Shown: positions 41,684-51,068, counted from the first letter of the stretch. The stretch is DNA of 64,000 nucleotides from CAZKCI01 sp964551475 (GCA_964551475.1 CAZKCI010000004.1:37906-101905); one strand, 5' to 3'. A program made the numbers and translations. Notes: generated from the letters alone by a model not told the origin.

Positions 41684-43033
41684 CTACGGCAAGTTCAAGC
41701 TCGGCCAGGTCTCCCAGAACGAGTAAAACGGGCCGGAGAGGAGCAACCACCAGAAGAAGAGAAGCTGGAGGAGGACGAGCGCGGCGAGGGCCGGGAGGGA
41801 ACGGGGCCAACGCCGTTCGGCCGCTTGAAACCCCAGGGCGAAAAAAGCGACCTGGCTGGGGGCGGCATAGTTCAGAAAACGCGGGTTGATGAACGCGCCG
41901 TAGGAGACGTCCGGGATGAAGCAGGAGCCGGTGAGCATCCCCGCGATCCCGATCAGGAGCCAGCCGATGACCGGAAGCCAGGCCGGATCGCGGCGGATCA
42001 GGAAGAAGGCCCGGAAAAGGCCCGCGAGCGCGCAGAGACTGGGGATGAGGGCGGCGGCGTAGAGTCCGGAGGTCGCCCAGGGGTTCGGCGGCAGGGGAAG
42101 GGAGCCCAGGCACCACCAGTAGATATAGAGCTTGGACCAGAAGGAATAATCCGCCGCGGTCAGCCGTTCGTCGATGTTCCGGAACCCCGCCACCCGGAAG
42201 GGCCGGCGGAGGATCTCCCGGAAGCGGAAGGAGAAGTAATCCCAGCGCTCCTCCGCAACGCCGGGCGGGGGACGCTGATGAAAGGACTGGTGCGTGACGA
42301 GATGGCCGGTGTCCCGGTAGTAACGGTAATAGTTGTGCCCGGCGAGCGGCGCCCAGAGCAGGACCAGGAGCAGGGCCCGTCCGAGGAGAGGGCGAAAGGG
42401 ATCCCCCTTGAGACGGCAACGGGCGAGCAGGCTCAGAGCGGCGACCGGGATCATCACCGAGGCGGTGGCCTTGGTGAAAGCGGCGATTCCGATCAGGAGG
42501 CCGAGACCGGCCGCCGCGCGAAGACGAGGGATCGCCGGCGATTGCATCATCCTCACCGCCTGCAGGAGGGCGAGGCTCCCCCAGAAGCCCATCGCCATGT
42601 CGTTGTCGATCGTCACGGAAGAGCGGACCCAGCCGGTGAAGGATCCGAAGGCCAGAAAGGCCAGGGCGCGGGCGGACGGGCTCGCGATCAGGCGCCGCGC
42701 GACCAGAGCGACGATGATGACGATCCCAACGGCGTACGCCAGGGAGATGGCCTGCACGCCGCGGGCGGGGACCAGGGACGAACCGGGGGCGAGGCGGGCC
42801 AGGCCCCGGTACACCGCCGCGGAAAGCGTATGGTGGAGGAGGGTGTGCTGGGCCTGATCGTTCCGGTCGTTCACGGGGACCGGCGGCCAGGACCATTCCC
42901 GGGCGATGAAACGGACCACCTTGAGGTGATCGTCGTTCTGGAGAAGGGGAAAACGGAGGAAGGCGACGAAAGTAGCCGCCAGCACGGGGATCAGAAAAAT
43001 CCATTCCCGGCGGAGCGCGGGCGGAAATTTCAT
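41684..43033 (-). CDS. GT-C type membrane glycosyltransferase
   Basis: ATG 43033 overlaps the TGA of the YfhO gene (ATGA); the frame open to 45391 is only antisense of that gene. 449 residues, nearly all membrane. First luminal loop FRFPLLQNDDHLKVVRF with the Asp pair expected in GT-C enzymes, then RSSVTIDNDMAMGFWGSLAL (second acidic motif) and GHNYYRYYRDTGHLVTHQSF before the last helices. It resembles ArnT/PMT-type transferases. Like 8068-9780 it comes directly after a YfhO gene. Confidence 0.77.
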   Translation of the reverse strand: MKFPPALRREWIFLIPVLAATFVAFLRFPLLQNDDHLKVVRFIAREWSWPPVPVNDRNDQAQHTLLHHTLSAAVYRGLARLAPGSSLVPARGVQAISLAYAVGIVIIVALVARRLIASPSARALAFLAFGSFTGWVRSSVTIDNDMAMGFWGSLALLQAVRMMQSPAIPRLRAAAGLGLLIGIAAFTKATASVMIPVAALSLLARCRLKGDPFRPLLGRALLLVLLWAPLAGHNYYRYYRDTGHLVTHQSFHQRPPPGVAEERWDYFSFRFREILRRPFRVAGFRNIDERLTAADYSFWSKLYIYWWCLGSLPLPPNPWATSGLYAAALIPSLCALAGLFRAFFLIRRDPAWLPVIGWLLIGIAGMLTGSCFIPDVSYGAFINPRFLNYAAPSQVAFFALGFQAAERRWPRSLPALAALVLLQLLFFWWLLLSGPFYSFWETWPSLNLP

Positions 43034-45495
43034 GACGGTCTCGCCGCGGAGGGGGGGCGGCGGCGGGCGAGAAACACGAGCGCGGCGAAGCCCACGAGGC
43101 CGGCGAGCGTGAGCCACCGCCCCGCAAAGACGCAGGCCGGACGGAACTCCATCCGGACAAGGTGGCGCCCCTCCTCGAGCCAGACGCCGCGCTGGAGGTA
43201 GTTGACCCGATGGATCCTCGCCGCTTTCCCGTTGTCGGTCGCCCGCCAGTCCGGATGCCAGGCGTCGGTGACGACCAGGAGCGAGGGCGCGGACACCGCG
43301 ATCTCGACTTCCACCGCATTGGGGATGGAGAAATCGGCCCGCGCGATCCGGTTCCGCTCCTGGAGCTCGGCGAAATGGCCGGCCACTTTCTCCGCGGCCA
43401 CCGGCCCCCGACGGCCGGCCAACTTTTCGGCCAGTTCGACGTCGTCCTGGTCGATCACCGCCGCCTCGCGGAGATCGCGGCGGATAAGGTCGTGCAGTTG
43501 ATCGTCCTCGCCGGCGGGGTGAAGACGGTCGAGCGTGAAGACCCGGGGCAGGGCGCCGGGGATCCGGAAGAGGTGGAAATCCCCATCGGGAGAGGTCGCG
43601 GCATGCTCCCAGTCGGCGGCGGGCGGTTCTCTCCCCTCGTGCCACCACCAGCCGCCCGACAGGTTCCGGACCAGGGGCAGGGTGGGGTCGGGGAGATGGA
43701 CTTCGTTCGGCATCCCCGCGGCGACGGCGCTCAGGACCCGGAACATCCGGGGGATCATCGGCTTGTTTCCCACCCCGAAGAAGCTCAGCCCGCCGTAGAC
43801 CAGCGCGGTGTTGTCGGCGAAGATGCGGGAGTAGCCGGTCCTCAGGCGGGGGGAATCGTCGCGGCGGGCCGCCTCCGCCATGAACCGGTAGAGGCCGCTT
43901 TCCTCCGGCCCGCGGGACTGCCGCTGCTCGGGAGCCCAGGTGATCCCCATCGGGCGGTAGGTCTCCCAGCAGGCGTTGCGAAGCGCGCAGGCCAGGCCGA
44001 GGCAGACGACGATTTTCCCGGCCCGCCGGGGAGGCAGGCGGACGGCAATGAAGAGCGCGGCGCTGGCGACAAGCCAGTAGAGGACCGGGACCCGGAGGAA
44101 CCAGCCCCGGTCGGCCATCCGGCTTGTATAGCCTGGGGGCAGGGCCACGGCCGCCGCCGCCGCCAGGGCGGCGAAGACAAGATACACCGTGGCCAGACGG
44201 CGAAGGCTCCTCCCCTCCCCTTCCCCGATTTTCCAGAGCCGATGGGATCCGATTCCGATGAGCAGGGACAGTCCCAGGGCCGCGACAGTGTGCCAGCGGG
44301 TCGCATAGGGCAGGCGCAGGAGGGGCACGCGGTAGAGAAGGCCGAAGAGGGGCGAAAAACGGCCCAGCATCATGCCGAGTCCGACGAGGAGGAGGACCAA
44401 ACCGATGACGGTCCAGGCGGCGGTCCCCCCCGCCGCGGAACCGGAGGAGGGCGCGGCGCCGGCCAAACGCGGACGGCGGAGGAGGAGAGGGAGAAAAGCG
44501 GCGAGCGCCAAAAACCAGAGGAGGAGCCCGCGGCTCGAGACCGCCTCGCACCAGTACATGGTGTGGTCGTCCGCCGCGCCCCAGCGGAGGGCAAAGTTGG
44601 TCGACCCGAAGAGCTCGGGGACGAAATACGTCGCCAGCCAGCGCCAGGGCAGCGACCGCGGCCCCGCGGTCAGGAAATCGTAATCGACGGTAAAGGTGGC
44701 GGCCACCATGCCGGCGGCGTCCCGGGAGGCGAGCCAGAAGGGGGCGGCGATGATCAGGCTCAGCGCGGCCATGGCCGCGAGCGCCGCGGCGAGGCGCAGG
44801 GCCGGGCGCAGGCCCTCCCGAGCCAGGCGGCGGACAACCAGTGCGGTCCCCGCCGCGCCGGCGGAGATCAGGCCGAAGGCGGTGTAGTTCAGGTAGACGG
44901 TCGAGCCGAGGGCGAGCAGGAGGGCGCCCCAGGCCAGCCTCCCCGGGCCGGGCCGGCGGGCGAAGAACGCCACCGCCCAGAGAAACCAGGGATGCCAGGA
45001 GAGCCCCAGGGACATGGGATGGTTCAGGATCCCCGTCAGCATGGAGGAGCTGAGCGCAAAGGCGAGGGCGGTCGCCGAGGAACCCGGCCGCGAGAGGCCG
45101 ATCGCGCGGCCGAGGAGAAAGGCGCCGAGAGCGGCCCAGAGAAAATGGAGGATCACGGGAACGAGGACGAGCTCCCGGAAGGAGCGGAAGCTGGGGAGGA
45201 GGGAAGCCAGGCGGCAGGAGATCCAGCTGGGAGGATAGAAGAGATAGTTTTCCTGCAGGGTGTAGAACGGGTGGGCCCCGGCATAGGTGGCCGGATTCCA
45301 GAGGGGGAAGCACCCCCGCTGGAGCCACCGCGCTTTGAAGAGCTGATCGGGGTAGTTGGCCTGCGCTTCGTCGTCGAGGAAGACCCCCCACCAGCCCGCC
45401 CCGATCGGGAGAAGGAAGGCGAGGACCAGGAGGAGGGAGAGGGACAGGGCAAACAGATCAAGGGCCCATCGTGGAAAACGGTTTCCGCGATTCAT
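43030..45495 (-). CDS. YfhO-family membrane protein
   Basis: 821 residues from ATG 45495 (GTG 45501 also possible). VFLDDEAQANYPDQLFKARW and LQENYLFYPPSWISCRLASL near the N-terminus, a long set of membrane helices, and the C-terminal signature TDAWHPDWRATDNGKAAR, NYLQRGVWLEEGRHLVRMEF, then a last helix. It is a paralog of 9777-12218. YfhO proteins take part in glycosylating surface polymers at the outer face of the membrane. First gene of the YfhO/GT-C pair with 41684-43033. Confidence 0.85.
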   Translation of the reverse strand: MNRGNRFPRWALDLFALSLSLLLVLAFLLPIGAGWWGVFLDDEAQANYPDQLFKARWLQRGCFPLWNPATYAGAHPFYTLQENYLFYPPSWISCRLASLLPSFRSFRELVLVPVILHFLWAALGAFLLGRAIGLSRPGSSATALAFALSSSMLTGILNHPMSLGLSWHPWFLWAVAFFARRPGPGRLAWGALLLALGSTVYLNYTAFGLISAGAAGTALVVRRLAREGLRPALRLAAALAAMAALSLIIAAPFWLASRDAAGMVAATFTVDYDFLTAGPRSLPWRWLATYFVPELFGSTNFALRWGAADDHTMYWCEAVSSRGLLLWFLALAAFLPLLLRRPRLAGAAPSSGSAAGGTAAWTVIGLVLLLVGLGMMLGRFSPLFGLLYRVPLLRLPYATRWHTVAALGLSLLIGIGSHRLWKIGEGEGRSLRRLATVYLVFAALAAAAAVALPPGYTSRMADRGWFLRVPVLYWLVASAALFIAVRLPPRRAGKIVVCLGLACALRNACWETYRPMGITWAPEQRQSRGPEESGLYRFMAEAARRDDSPRLRTGYSRIFADNTALVYGGLSFFGVGNKPMIPRMFRVLSAVAAGMPNEVHLPDPTLPLVRNLSGGWWWHEGREPPAADWEHAATSPDGDFHLFRIPGALPRVFTLDRLHPAGEDDQLHDLIRRDLREAAVIDQDDVELAEKLAGRRGPVAAEKVAGHFAELQERNRIARADFSIPNAVEVEIAVSAPSLLVVTDAWHPDWRATDNGKAARIHRVNYLQRGVWLEEGRHLVRMEFRPACVFAGRWLTLAGLVGFAALVFLARRRPPSAARPS

Positions 45496-45523
45496 GGTCA
45501 CGGTTCCAGTCTAATTGAAAGTA

Positions 45524-45652
45524 GATGGGTAAGGGTTAAGAAGTGGGCCTGATTAGTGGGTCTGGGTAAGGTGCGGCCTGGCGAATCGGTCGCCGGGCCA
45601 CACCATTGACCTTACCCATCAACCAGGCCCACTTCCTATCCCTAACCCATCC
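45524..45652. repeat. Long imperfect palindrome of GGGTAAGG-type words
   Basis: The left half GATGGGTAAGGGTTAAGAAG, GTGGGCCTGATTAGTGGGT, GGGTAAGGT is mirrored on the right by ACCTTACCCATCAACCAGGC and CCACTTCCTATCCCTAACCC. The centre (GGCCTGGCGAATCGGTCGCC) is itself palindromic. It separates the YfhO gene from the radical SAM gene whose TAG stop lies at its edge. Confidence 0.8.
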
Positions 45653-45653
45653 T

Positions 45654-46643
45654 CTATAATTTTTTCAGTGGCACCAGCCTCTCCACCAAGTTGATCAGCT
45701 TGCGGCGGGCAAGGTCGCCCACGCAGGCGGCGCCCAGGACGAACGGCCAGGCCACCGATGGCACGTCGCAGTTCCGGCAGACCGGGTGGTCCCGGTAGCG
45801 CCCGGAGAGGTGGAGACGACGGACCTCACGGAAGGGCTCGGAGTCCGCTATCTCCCTCAGGGTGTTTTTCCGCGCGTCCCCCATCAGCGTCCTCCCCTCG
45901 ATCTCCAGGCAGCAGAGGGGGACCGTCCCGTCCCAGTTGACGGCGAGCGAGGACCAGAGGAAGAGGCAGGGGCGGCGGGCGGGAAGGGCGGGGGCGGGGC
46001 CGCAGGACCCGGCGAAGTTGAGCATCGGCTTCACGTGGACCGCGTCCGCCCCCCTCCCCCGCCAGCGCCGCAGGAAGGCCGCCGCTTCGGAGGCGTTCTC
46101 GTCCGTCTTCACGAACTGGATCTGGATGTAGGGGCGGTCGCGGCGGAGACGGGCGAGGCGGAGGAAGGCGGCCACGTTTCTCTCCGCCCGCTCGAAGTCT
46201 CCGGACGGCTTGAGCCGGCGGTAGGTCTCGGCGGTGGCGGCGTCGAGGCTGAAGGTGATCGATCCCAGTCCGGAGTCGAGCGCCTCCCGGGAGAGCGGCT
46301 CATCCAGGAGCAGGGCGTTCGTCTCCAGCATCGCCCGCACCCCGTGGCGGCGGCAGATCCCCACGCACTCCCGCCAGGCCGGGTGGAGAAAGGGCTCGCC
46401 GTCGAAGGAAAGGTCAACCGTGTCCACCGCCCCGGAGGCCTCCCGGACCAGGCGCTCGAAGAGGGAGACATCCATGGCGCCGACGGGACGGCGGCTCTTC
46501 CGGCGGGGGCAGAAAGTGCAGTCCAGGTTGCAGCGGTTGGTGATCCCGATCTGAATCTCGAACGGGAGGGCGCCCAGAAGCTCGCGGCGGCCCAGGTAGG
46601 CCCCGGCGATCCGCAATCGGTTGTAGGGGTTGCGCGGGAACAT
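45654..46643 (-). CDS. Radical SAM/SPASM-domain protein
   Basis: 329 residues from ATG 46643, five bases after the upstream stop. NRCNLDCTFCPRRKSRR near 36-52 carries the 4Fe-4S motif, followed by VDLSFDGEPFLHPAWREC and GSITFSLDAATAETYRRL. The C-terminal SPASM domain is clear: CLFLWSSLAVNWDGTVPLCC, LMGDARKNTLREIADSEPFR, HPVCRNC. It is the end of a unit with the GT2 gene and the B12 radical SAM gene upstream. The substrate is unknown. Confidence 0.87.
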   Translation of the reverse strand: MFPRNPYNRLRIAGAYLGRRELLGALPFEIQIGITNRCNLDCTFCPRRKSRRPVGAMDVSLFERLVREASGAVDTVDLSFDGEPFLHPAWRECVGICRRHGVRAMLETNALLLDEPLSREALDSGLGSITFSLDAATAETYRRLKPSGDFERAERNVAAFLRLARLRRDRPYIQIQFVKTDENASEAAAFLRRWRGRGADAVHVKPMLNFAGSCGPAPALPARRPCLFLWSSLAVNWDGTVPLCCLEIEGRTLMGDARKNTLREIADSEPFREVRRLHLSGRYRDHPVCRNCDVPSVAWPFVLGAACVGDLARRKLINLVERLVPLKKL

Positions 46644-46648
46644 GGTCT

Positions 46649-47716
46649 TCAGCGTCCGCTCTTCTCGCCGGCCTCCCTGGCGCGCGACGGACCCCGGTCT
46701 GGTACATCCCGCCCGCCGCGAAAACATCTCCCCAGGCCCCGGAGGAAGCCCAGGCCGATCGCCAGGTTGAGAAGCTGGAGGCCGAAGCAGGCGTAAACGA
46801 ACATGGGCCAGCCGTAAAAACGGGAGGCGAAGAGGAGGAACGGGAGCTCGACCGCGATCTGGATAAGAAAGGCCGCAGCAGCGACGAGTCGGAGCGACGA
46901 CCAGAAAAAGCCCGCCGCCAGCCCGGCGAGGATCAGAAAAGTGAGCAGAACCGAGAGGGCGGCGTCCGGTGTCCCTACGGCCCCCCTCGATTCGAACTTT
47001 TTCCTCCTTACGACCAGGGGCACCCAGCGGGCGGTGCGGTCGAGGAGGGCGAGGCAGCGGTGGAAGATTGTCTTGTAGTGATGGCGGTAGGCGGCGGCGC
47101 GGAGAAGGAGATGGCCGTAGCCCCGCCGCTCCATCTCGTGGCTCATCTGGAACTCCTCCATCCCCACCCCCTTGTACTGCTCGGAGAAGCCGCCCATGGC
47201 CGCGAAGGTGGACCGCCGGATCGCCCCGCACTCCGACTGGATGGAGGAGAATGAGCGCTCTTGTTCGCCCTCCCGCCAATGGTAGCCCCAGGTCGAACGG
47301 CAACCGACAAAATGGGCGGACCACTGCGGGCTCAGGTCACCCGGGGCGGGATAGGCGCCGACCGCGTGGACCTCCGGGCGGAGGCGGAGGCTCTCTACCA
47401 TCGCCGTGAGCGTTCCCGGGAGAGGGACGATGTCGGCGTCAATGAAGATCAGGATATCGGCCGCGGTGGCGCGGGCGCCGGCGTTGCGGGCCGGCGCCAC
47501 GCCGGCGTTCTCCCGGAGACGGATGATCCGCGCCCCGAATTTCTCGGCCAGGGCGGCGGAACCATCGGCGCTGGCGTCGTCCACCACGATCAACTCCCAG
47601 CCGGGACGGCGGACGTCCTCCGCGACCGCCAGCAGGCAGGCCCAGAGGGTATGGGCGTCGTTGTGGACGGGAACGATCACCGCCACGGATGGGTTCGCTG
47701 GCCGGTCGCGGTTCAT
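46649..47716 (-). CDS. GT2 family glycosyltransferase with C-terminal membrane segments
   Basis: ATG 47716 overlaps the upstream TGA. 355 residues: VAVIVPVHNDAHTLWACLLA, LIVVDDASADGSAALAEK, RENAGVAPARNAGARA and IFIDADIVPLPGTLTAM (DxD) form the GT-A domain; EMERRGYGHLLLRAAAY is in the acceptor part. Three or four membrane segments follow from about 245. This arrangement is common in enzymes that glycosylate lipid carriers or export-linked glycans. The open frame continues upstream to 48358 but only as antisense of the B12 radical SAM gene. Confidence 0.85.
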   Translation of the reverse strand: MNRDRPANPSVAVIVPVHNDAHTLWACLLAVAEDVRRPGWELIVVDDASADGSAALAEKFGARIIRLRENAGVAPARNAGARATAADILIFIDADIVPLPGTLTAMVESLRLRPEVHAVGAYPAPGDLSPQWSAHFVGCRSTWGYHWREGEQERSFSSIQSECGAIRRSTFAAMGGFSEQYKGVGMEEFQMSHEMERRGYGHLLLRAAAYRHHYKTIFHRCLALLDRTARWVPLVVRRKKFESRGAVGTPDAALSVLLTFLILAGLAAGFFWSSLRLVAAAAFLIQIAVELPFLLFASRFYGWPMFVYACFGLQLLNLAIGLGFLRGLGRCFRGGRDVPDRGPSRAREAGEKSGR

Positions 47717-49149
47717 AGGCGCGCCTTGAGGTACTGAAGGCGAGTATACAGGCGGTAAAACCAGCCCTCCAGATAGAAGCCGAAACGCCGACTCCTCCAG
47801 CGCAGGAGGGCGAGACGGTGGACCAGGGCGTAGATGCGCCGGAAACGGGAGAGGTCGCCGAGCATGTGCTCGTAGCGGAAGGCGAGAAACGAGATCAGGT
47901 AGACGTTCCGGAAGAGGGAGCGTTCCCTGAGCCAGGGGGTGTGGATGCGGTCCATGGTGAAGGAAGCCCAGTCGGGAAGCCGCTCGGGGGGCTGAAAGCC
48001 CATCTCCATCGCTTCCCGGAAGAGGTCGGTGCCCGGCAGAGGCGCGTAGGGCTGGATGACGATCTCGGCCGAGGGGTGGCGGCGGTGAAGCTCGTCGGCG
48101 AAGTCGAGGACGGCCAGGGATTCCTCGTCCGTCTCTTTCGGGAAGCCGATCATCAGCGAATAGGTGGTGATGATCTGAGAGGCGCGCATGATCTCCACGC
48201 CGCGGTCGATCTCCTCGCGGGTGATCCCTTTTCCGATGTACTTCAGCACGCGATCCACCGGCGACTCCACTCCGAAGAAAAGCCACTGGCAGCCGAGGCG
48301 CTGGAAATCCCGGATCAACCCCTCGTCGACGGCGTTGAGGCGGGGGCTGGCCGACCACCGGAGGGGGATCCCCTCCAGCGCGGGGATGAGCGAGCGGAGA
48401 AAGGACTTCTGACCGCCCATGGAGTCGTCGCAGAAGAAGATGTTCTTCACCCCCAGAGAGACGAGCTCCTGGAGCTCCCGCCGGATGAGATCGACGGACT
48501 TCCTCCGGCAGCGGCGGCGGTGGTAGAAGTCGTTGTAGCAGAAACGGCAGTTGCAGGCGCAGCCCCGCGACATCTGATAGCTCACGGTCGGAAAGCCCTC
48601 GCCGGGCTGGAGGTAGAGGGGGAGGAGGAGGCGGGCCTTCCCCCGGAAGGGGAAGGGCAGCGTCTCGACGTCGAGGAAGGGACGGAGCGGGTTGAGGCGG
48701 AGTCCGCCGGAGGGATCCTTCCAGCCCAGCCCCGCGATCTCCTCGATCTTGGGCTTCCCCGAACGGAGATGGGAGACGAGCTCATGGAGCGTCTCCTCCC
48801 CCTCGTTCATCGCGATGTAGTCGATCCCCTTCTCCCGCAGCGTGGACTCCGGGCACATGCTGGGATGCATCCCGCCCCAGACCACCGGCGTTTTCGGACA
48901 GGCCTGGCGGACCCGGCGGGTGAGCGACAGCCCCCGGAGGATCTGGAAGGAGGTGAGAACGGAGATGCCGATCAGCTCCGGCCCCCGGCGCAGGAGCGAG
49001 CGAAGTTCTTTCCTCGTCTGGACGCGCTCGTCGAAGTACTCCACCTCCACCCCCTTCTCCTCCAGATAGGCCCCGACCGAGAAGATGGCGAGCGGCGTCA
49101 TCGCGTGGTAGGGGAAGGGGCTCGGGTTGGGGAAGATGAGCAGGATCAT
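47713..49149 (-). CDS. B12-binding-type radical SAM protein
   Basis: 478 residues. The N-terminal B12-like domain begins at once (MILLIFPNPSPFPYHAMTPL, then AIFSVGAYLEEKGVEVEYFD, VVWGGMHPSMCPESTL, IDYIAMNEGEETL). Radical SAM core: RGCACNCRFCYNDFYHRR, IFFCDDSMGGQKSFLRSL, WLFFGVESPVDRVLKYIGKG. The tail is basic and aromatic-rich (FGFYLEGWFYRLYTRLQYL), possibly membrane-associating. It follows the GT-C gene at 49221 and is coupled to the GT2 gene by ATGA. Confidence 0.86.
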   Translation of the reverse strand: MILLIFPNPSPFPYHAMTPLAIFSVGAYLEEKGVEVEYFDERVQTRKELRSLLRRGPELIGISVLTSFQILRGLSLTRRVRQACPKTPVVWGGMHPSMCPESTLREKGIDYIAMNEGEETLHELVSHLRSGKPKIEEIAGLGWKDPSGGLRLNPLRPFLDVETLPFPFRGKARLLLPLYLQPGEGFPTVSYQMSRGCACNCRFCYNDFYHRRRCRRKSVDLIRRELQELVSLGVKNIFFCDDSMGGQKSFLRSLIPALEGIPLRWSASPRLNAVDEGLIRDFQRLGCQWLFFGVESPVDRVLKYIGKGITREEIDRGVEIMRASQIITTYSLMIGFPKETDEESLAVLDFADELHRRHPSAEIVIQPYAPLPGTDLFREAMEMGFQPPERLPDWASFTMDRIHTPWLRERSLFRNVYLISFLAFRYEHMLGDLSRFRRIYALVHRLALLRWRSRRFGFYLEGWFYRLYTRLQYLKARL

Positions 49150-49170
49150 GGTGTCGTTTTCAGATTAGTG

Positions 49171-49224
49171 GTAGCCGCAGGCTTCAGCCTGCGTTCACAC
49201 ACGCGGCCTAAAGGCCGCGGCTAC
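49171..49224. repeat. GTAGCCGC-family repeat pair
   Basis: GTAGCCGCAGGC-TTCA-GCCTGCG at 49171-49193 faces CGCGGCC-TAAA-GGCCGCGGCTAC at 49202-49224; the overall arrangement is as at 1375-1456. It supplies the TAG stop (49221-49223) of the GT-C gene on the minus strand. Confidence 0.8.
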
Positions 49225-51068
49225 AAACCCGCCCGTTCGCGCGACGGGCCGTCTCTGACTACGCGGTAAAGATAGAACGAATTGGGCGGCCAGTAAATGG
49301 ATTGGTGGAGGGCGGCGGGGGCAGTGCCGGGAACTTCTCGAACCGGCGCGATCCGATATCCGGCCGGGATCGCCTCAGCCGGGTCGGGATAGAAACGCCT
49401 CATCGAAGGGCCTTCGAAACGGCTCCCCCGCGAGATGTGCATGTCGACCCAGAGCGCGTCGTTCAAGCCCGGGGGAAAATAGTCGCGAGTCACCCAGCGG
49501 ACCGACCAGTCACGCCCACGATAGCTGAAATCGAGCGTCGGAAAATTTCGCACGAAATCGGCGTCGAGCGCGTCGCCGGGGTAGCGATAGCCCGGCCAGC
49601 GGACGCGGCTGAAGCGCTGGTCCCGCGCCAGAGCCATCTCCAATATCTGTATGTTCTGCTCCGAGGCGAGGAGGGCCTGGGGCTGGAACCGGTCGAGGCT
49701 CTCCGCCAGGAGGTCGAGTTCGAGGCGGGAAACCCGGTCGCGGTAGAGTCCGGGGAGGGAGAGGGCGAAGGGGAGGAGCGGGAGGAGGCAGAGAAGGACC
49801 GCAAGGAAGGCTACCGCCGCCGCTCTTTCCCCCCGGAGGACGATCCCGTCGACCAGCCAGCCGTAGAAGAGGGCGAAGACCGGAGCGAGGAAGAACATCT
49901 GGCGGACCCCGCCGAAGGGGATCAGGAGGAAAAGGTTGGCGATCAGGCAGGCGGCGAGCGTAGCGAGCAAAAGACAGGGGACGGCGGAGGCTTCAGTCAA
50001 CCGTGAACCGTGAACCGTGAACCTTGAACCGCTTTTCGGTTGACGGTTGACGGTTGACGGTTGACGGTTCGGCCATACCCGGCATCCGATTCCGACAGCG
50101 AGCACGATAAGGAAAGGCAACGACACCCAGTTCCACGAGAGCGGCTGGTAGACCTTCGGATCGAAGACCAGCGAGAGATGGTAGTTGAAGAGATCGTAGA
50201 GCCTCACGGCGAGATAGGCCGGCAGGCGGACGAGCCCCCCTCCCCCGCGCAGGAAGAGCGGATAGTAGGAATCCATATACCAGCGGTAGGACTCGCTCCA
50301 GGGGATGATCCGCAGAGCAAGACGCAGATGGGCGGCGCTCAGCGCCGCGAAGAGAACCCCGCCGGCCGCCAGAGCGGCGAGGCGGCGCACAGACCGCCGG
50401 GCATCCCATGCCGCGCCGAGGAAGATCCCCGCGGTCAGCCAGAGCTGGGTGTACATGAACAGGCCCGAGGCGAAGGCGGCGAGGGAGAAGAGGAGCCAGC
50501 CCTTGAGATCGGAGCGCGGACGGGCGACGAGAAAGTAGGCCGAGAGCTGGAGGGCGGAGGCGAAAACCGCCGAAGCATAGACGTCGGCGAACTGTCCGAA
50601 GACAACGCCGGAGACGCTAAAAACGGCGAGGATCGCGGCGGCGTAAGCGGCGGCGGGGCGGGCGAATATCTTCCGGGCGATGACGAAGACGGCCGAGGCC
50701 GCAAAGGCGCCGCCCAGAGCGGCGACCGTCCGCACCGCGACCACGCTCGGACCGGTGAGGAGCTTCAGCGCTTCCACCAGCGACGACCAGAGAACCGTCT
50801 GGCCCGAGGTGACGTAGTGGCGCGCGTTCGCCCAGAAATCCCGGAGAAAAGCGGGGAGCGACCCTTCCCAGGAGAGAACGGGATTGGCGTGCCAGCCGCC
50901 CAGCCACTCGTCGAACTGGAGGTGCATCTCCCCGATCCGCCATAGCCTCAGTCCGAGCGCACAGAGGGCGATGATCAGGACCGGACGATATCGGAGGAAA
51001 CGGCCGGCCCCGGCCGGCCCCGCAGAGCCCCCCGGCGAGAATTGCGTCCGTTGACGGGAAGGGGTCAT
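49221..51068 (-). CDS. GT-C type membrane glycosyltransferase carrying an in-frame heptad insertion
   Basis: ATG 51068 overlaps the upstream TGA. 615 residues. First luminal loop MHLQFDEWLGGWHANPVLSW with the DE pair of GT39/ArnT-like enzymes, then VTSGQTVLWSSLVEALKLL and about ten helices, followed by a soluble tail from about 420. Between two membrane helices the frame runs through a 74-base inverted CGGTTGA heptad array (49997-50070), translated as a hydrophilic loop NRQPSTVNRQPKSGSRFTVH without a stop. The flanking helices are intact, so the gene looks functional. The final residues and TAG come from a GTAGCCGC repeat. Confidence 0.75.
   Translation of the reverse strand: MTPSRQRTQFSPGGSAGPAGAGRFLRYRPVLIIALCALGLRLWRIGEMHLQFDEWLGGWHANPVLSWEGSLPAFLRDFWANARHYVTSGQTVLWSSLVEALKLLTGPSVVAVRTVAALGGAFAASAVFVIARKIFARPAAAYAAAILAVFSVSGVVFGQFADVYASAVFASALQLSAYFLVARPRSDLKGWLLFSLAAFASGLFMYTQLWLTAGIFLGAAWDARRSVRRLAALAAGGVLFAALSAAHLRLALRIIPWSESYRWYMDSYYPLFLRGGGGLVRLPAYLAVRLYDLFNYHLSLVFDPKVYQPLSWNWVSLPFLIVLAVGIGCRVWPNRQPSTVNRQPKSGSRFTVHGSRLTEASAVPCLLLATLAACLIANLFLLIPFGGVRQMFFLAPVFALFYGWLVDGIVLRGERAAAVAFLAVLLCLLPLLPFALSLPGLYRDRVSRLELDLLAESLDRFQPQALLASEQNIQILEMALARDQRFSRVRWPGYRYPGDALDADFVRNFPTLDFSYRGRDWSVRWVTRDYFPPGLNDALWVDMHISRGSRFEGPSMRRFYPDPAEAIPAGYRIAPVREVPGTAPAALHQSIYWPPNSFYLYRVVRDGPSRERAGL
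49997..50070. repeat. Inverted CGGTTGA heptad array inside a coding region
   Basis: Five left heptads (TCAACCG, TGAACCG, TGAACCG, TGAACCT, TGAACCG), a loop CTTTT, then four right heptads CGGTTGA and a partial CGGTTC. It is the most regular array in the window. Because 7 and 3 share no factor, the array is read in all three phases in turn, and by chance none gives a stop on the coding strand. Confidence 0.92.

Noticed and set aside
41684..45391. A 1235-residue open frame on the minus strand
   Set aside because: Only 41684-43033 looks like protein. The rest is the alternative frame of the YfhO gene 43030-45495, with the low-complexity Arg/Pro/Gly composition expected of GC-rich DNA read out of frame.
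49221..51068. Frameshift or pseudogene caused by the repeat
   Set aside because: The frame stays open across the array and the helices on both sides remain in phase, so I keep it as an intact gene.
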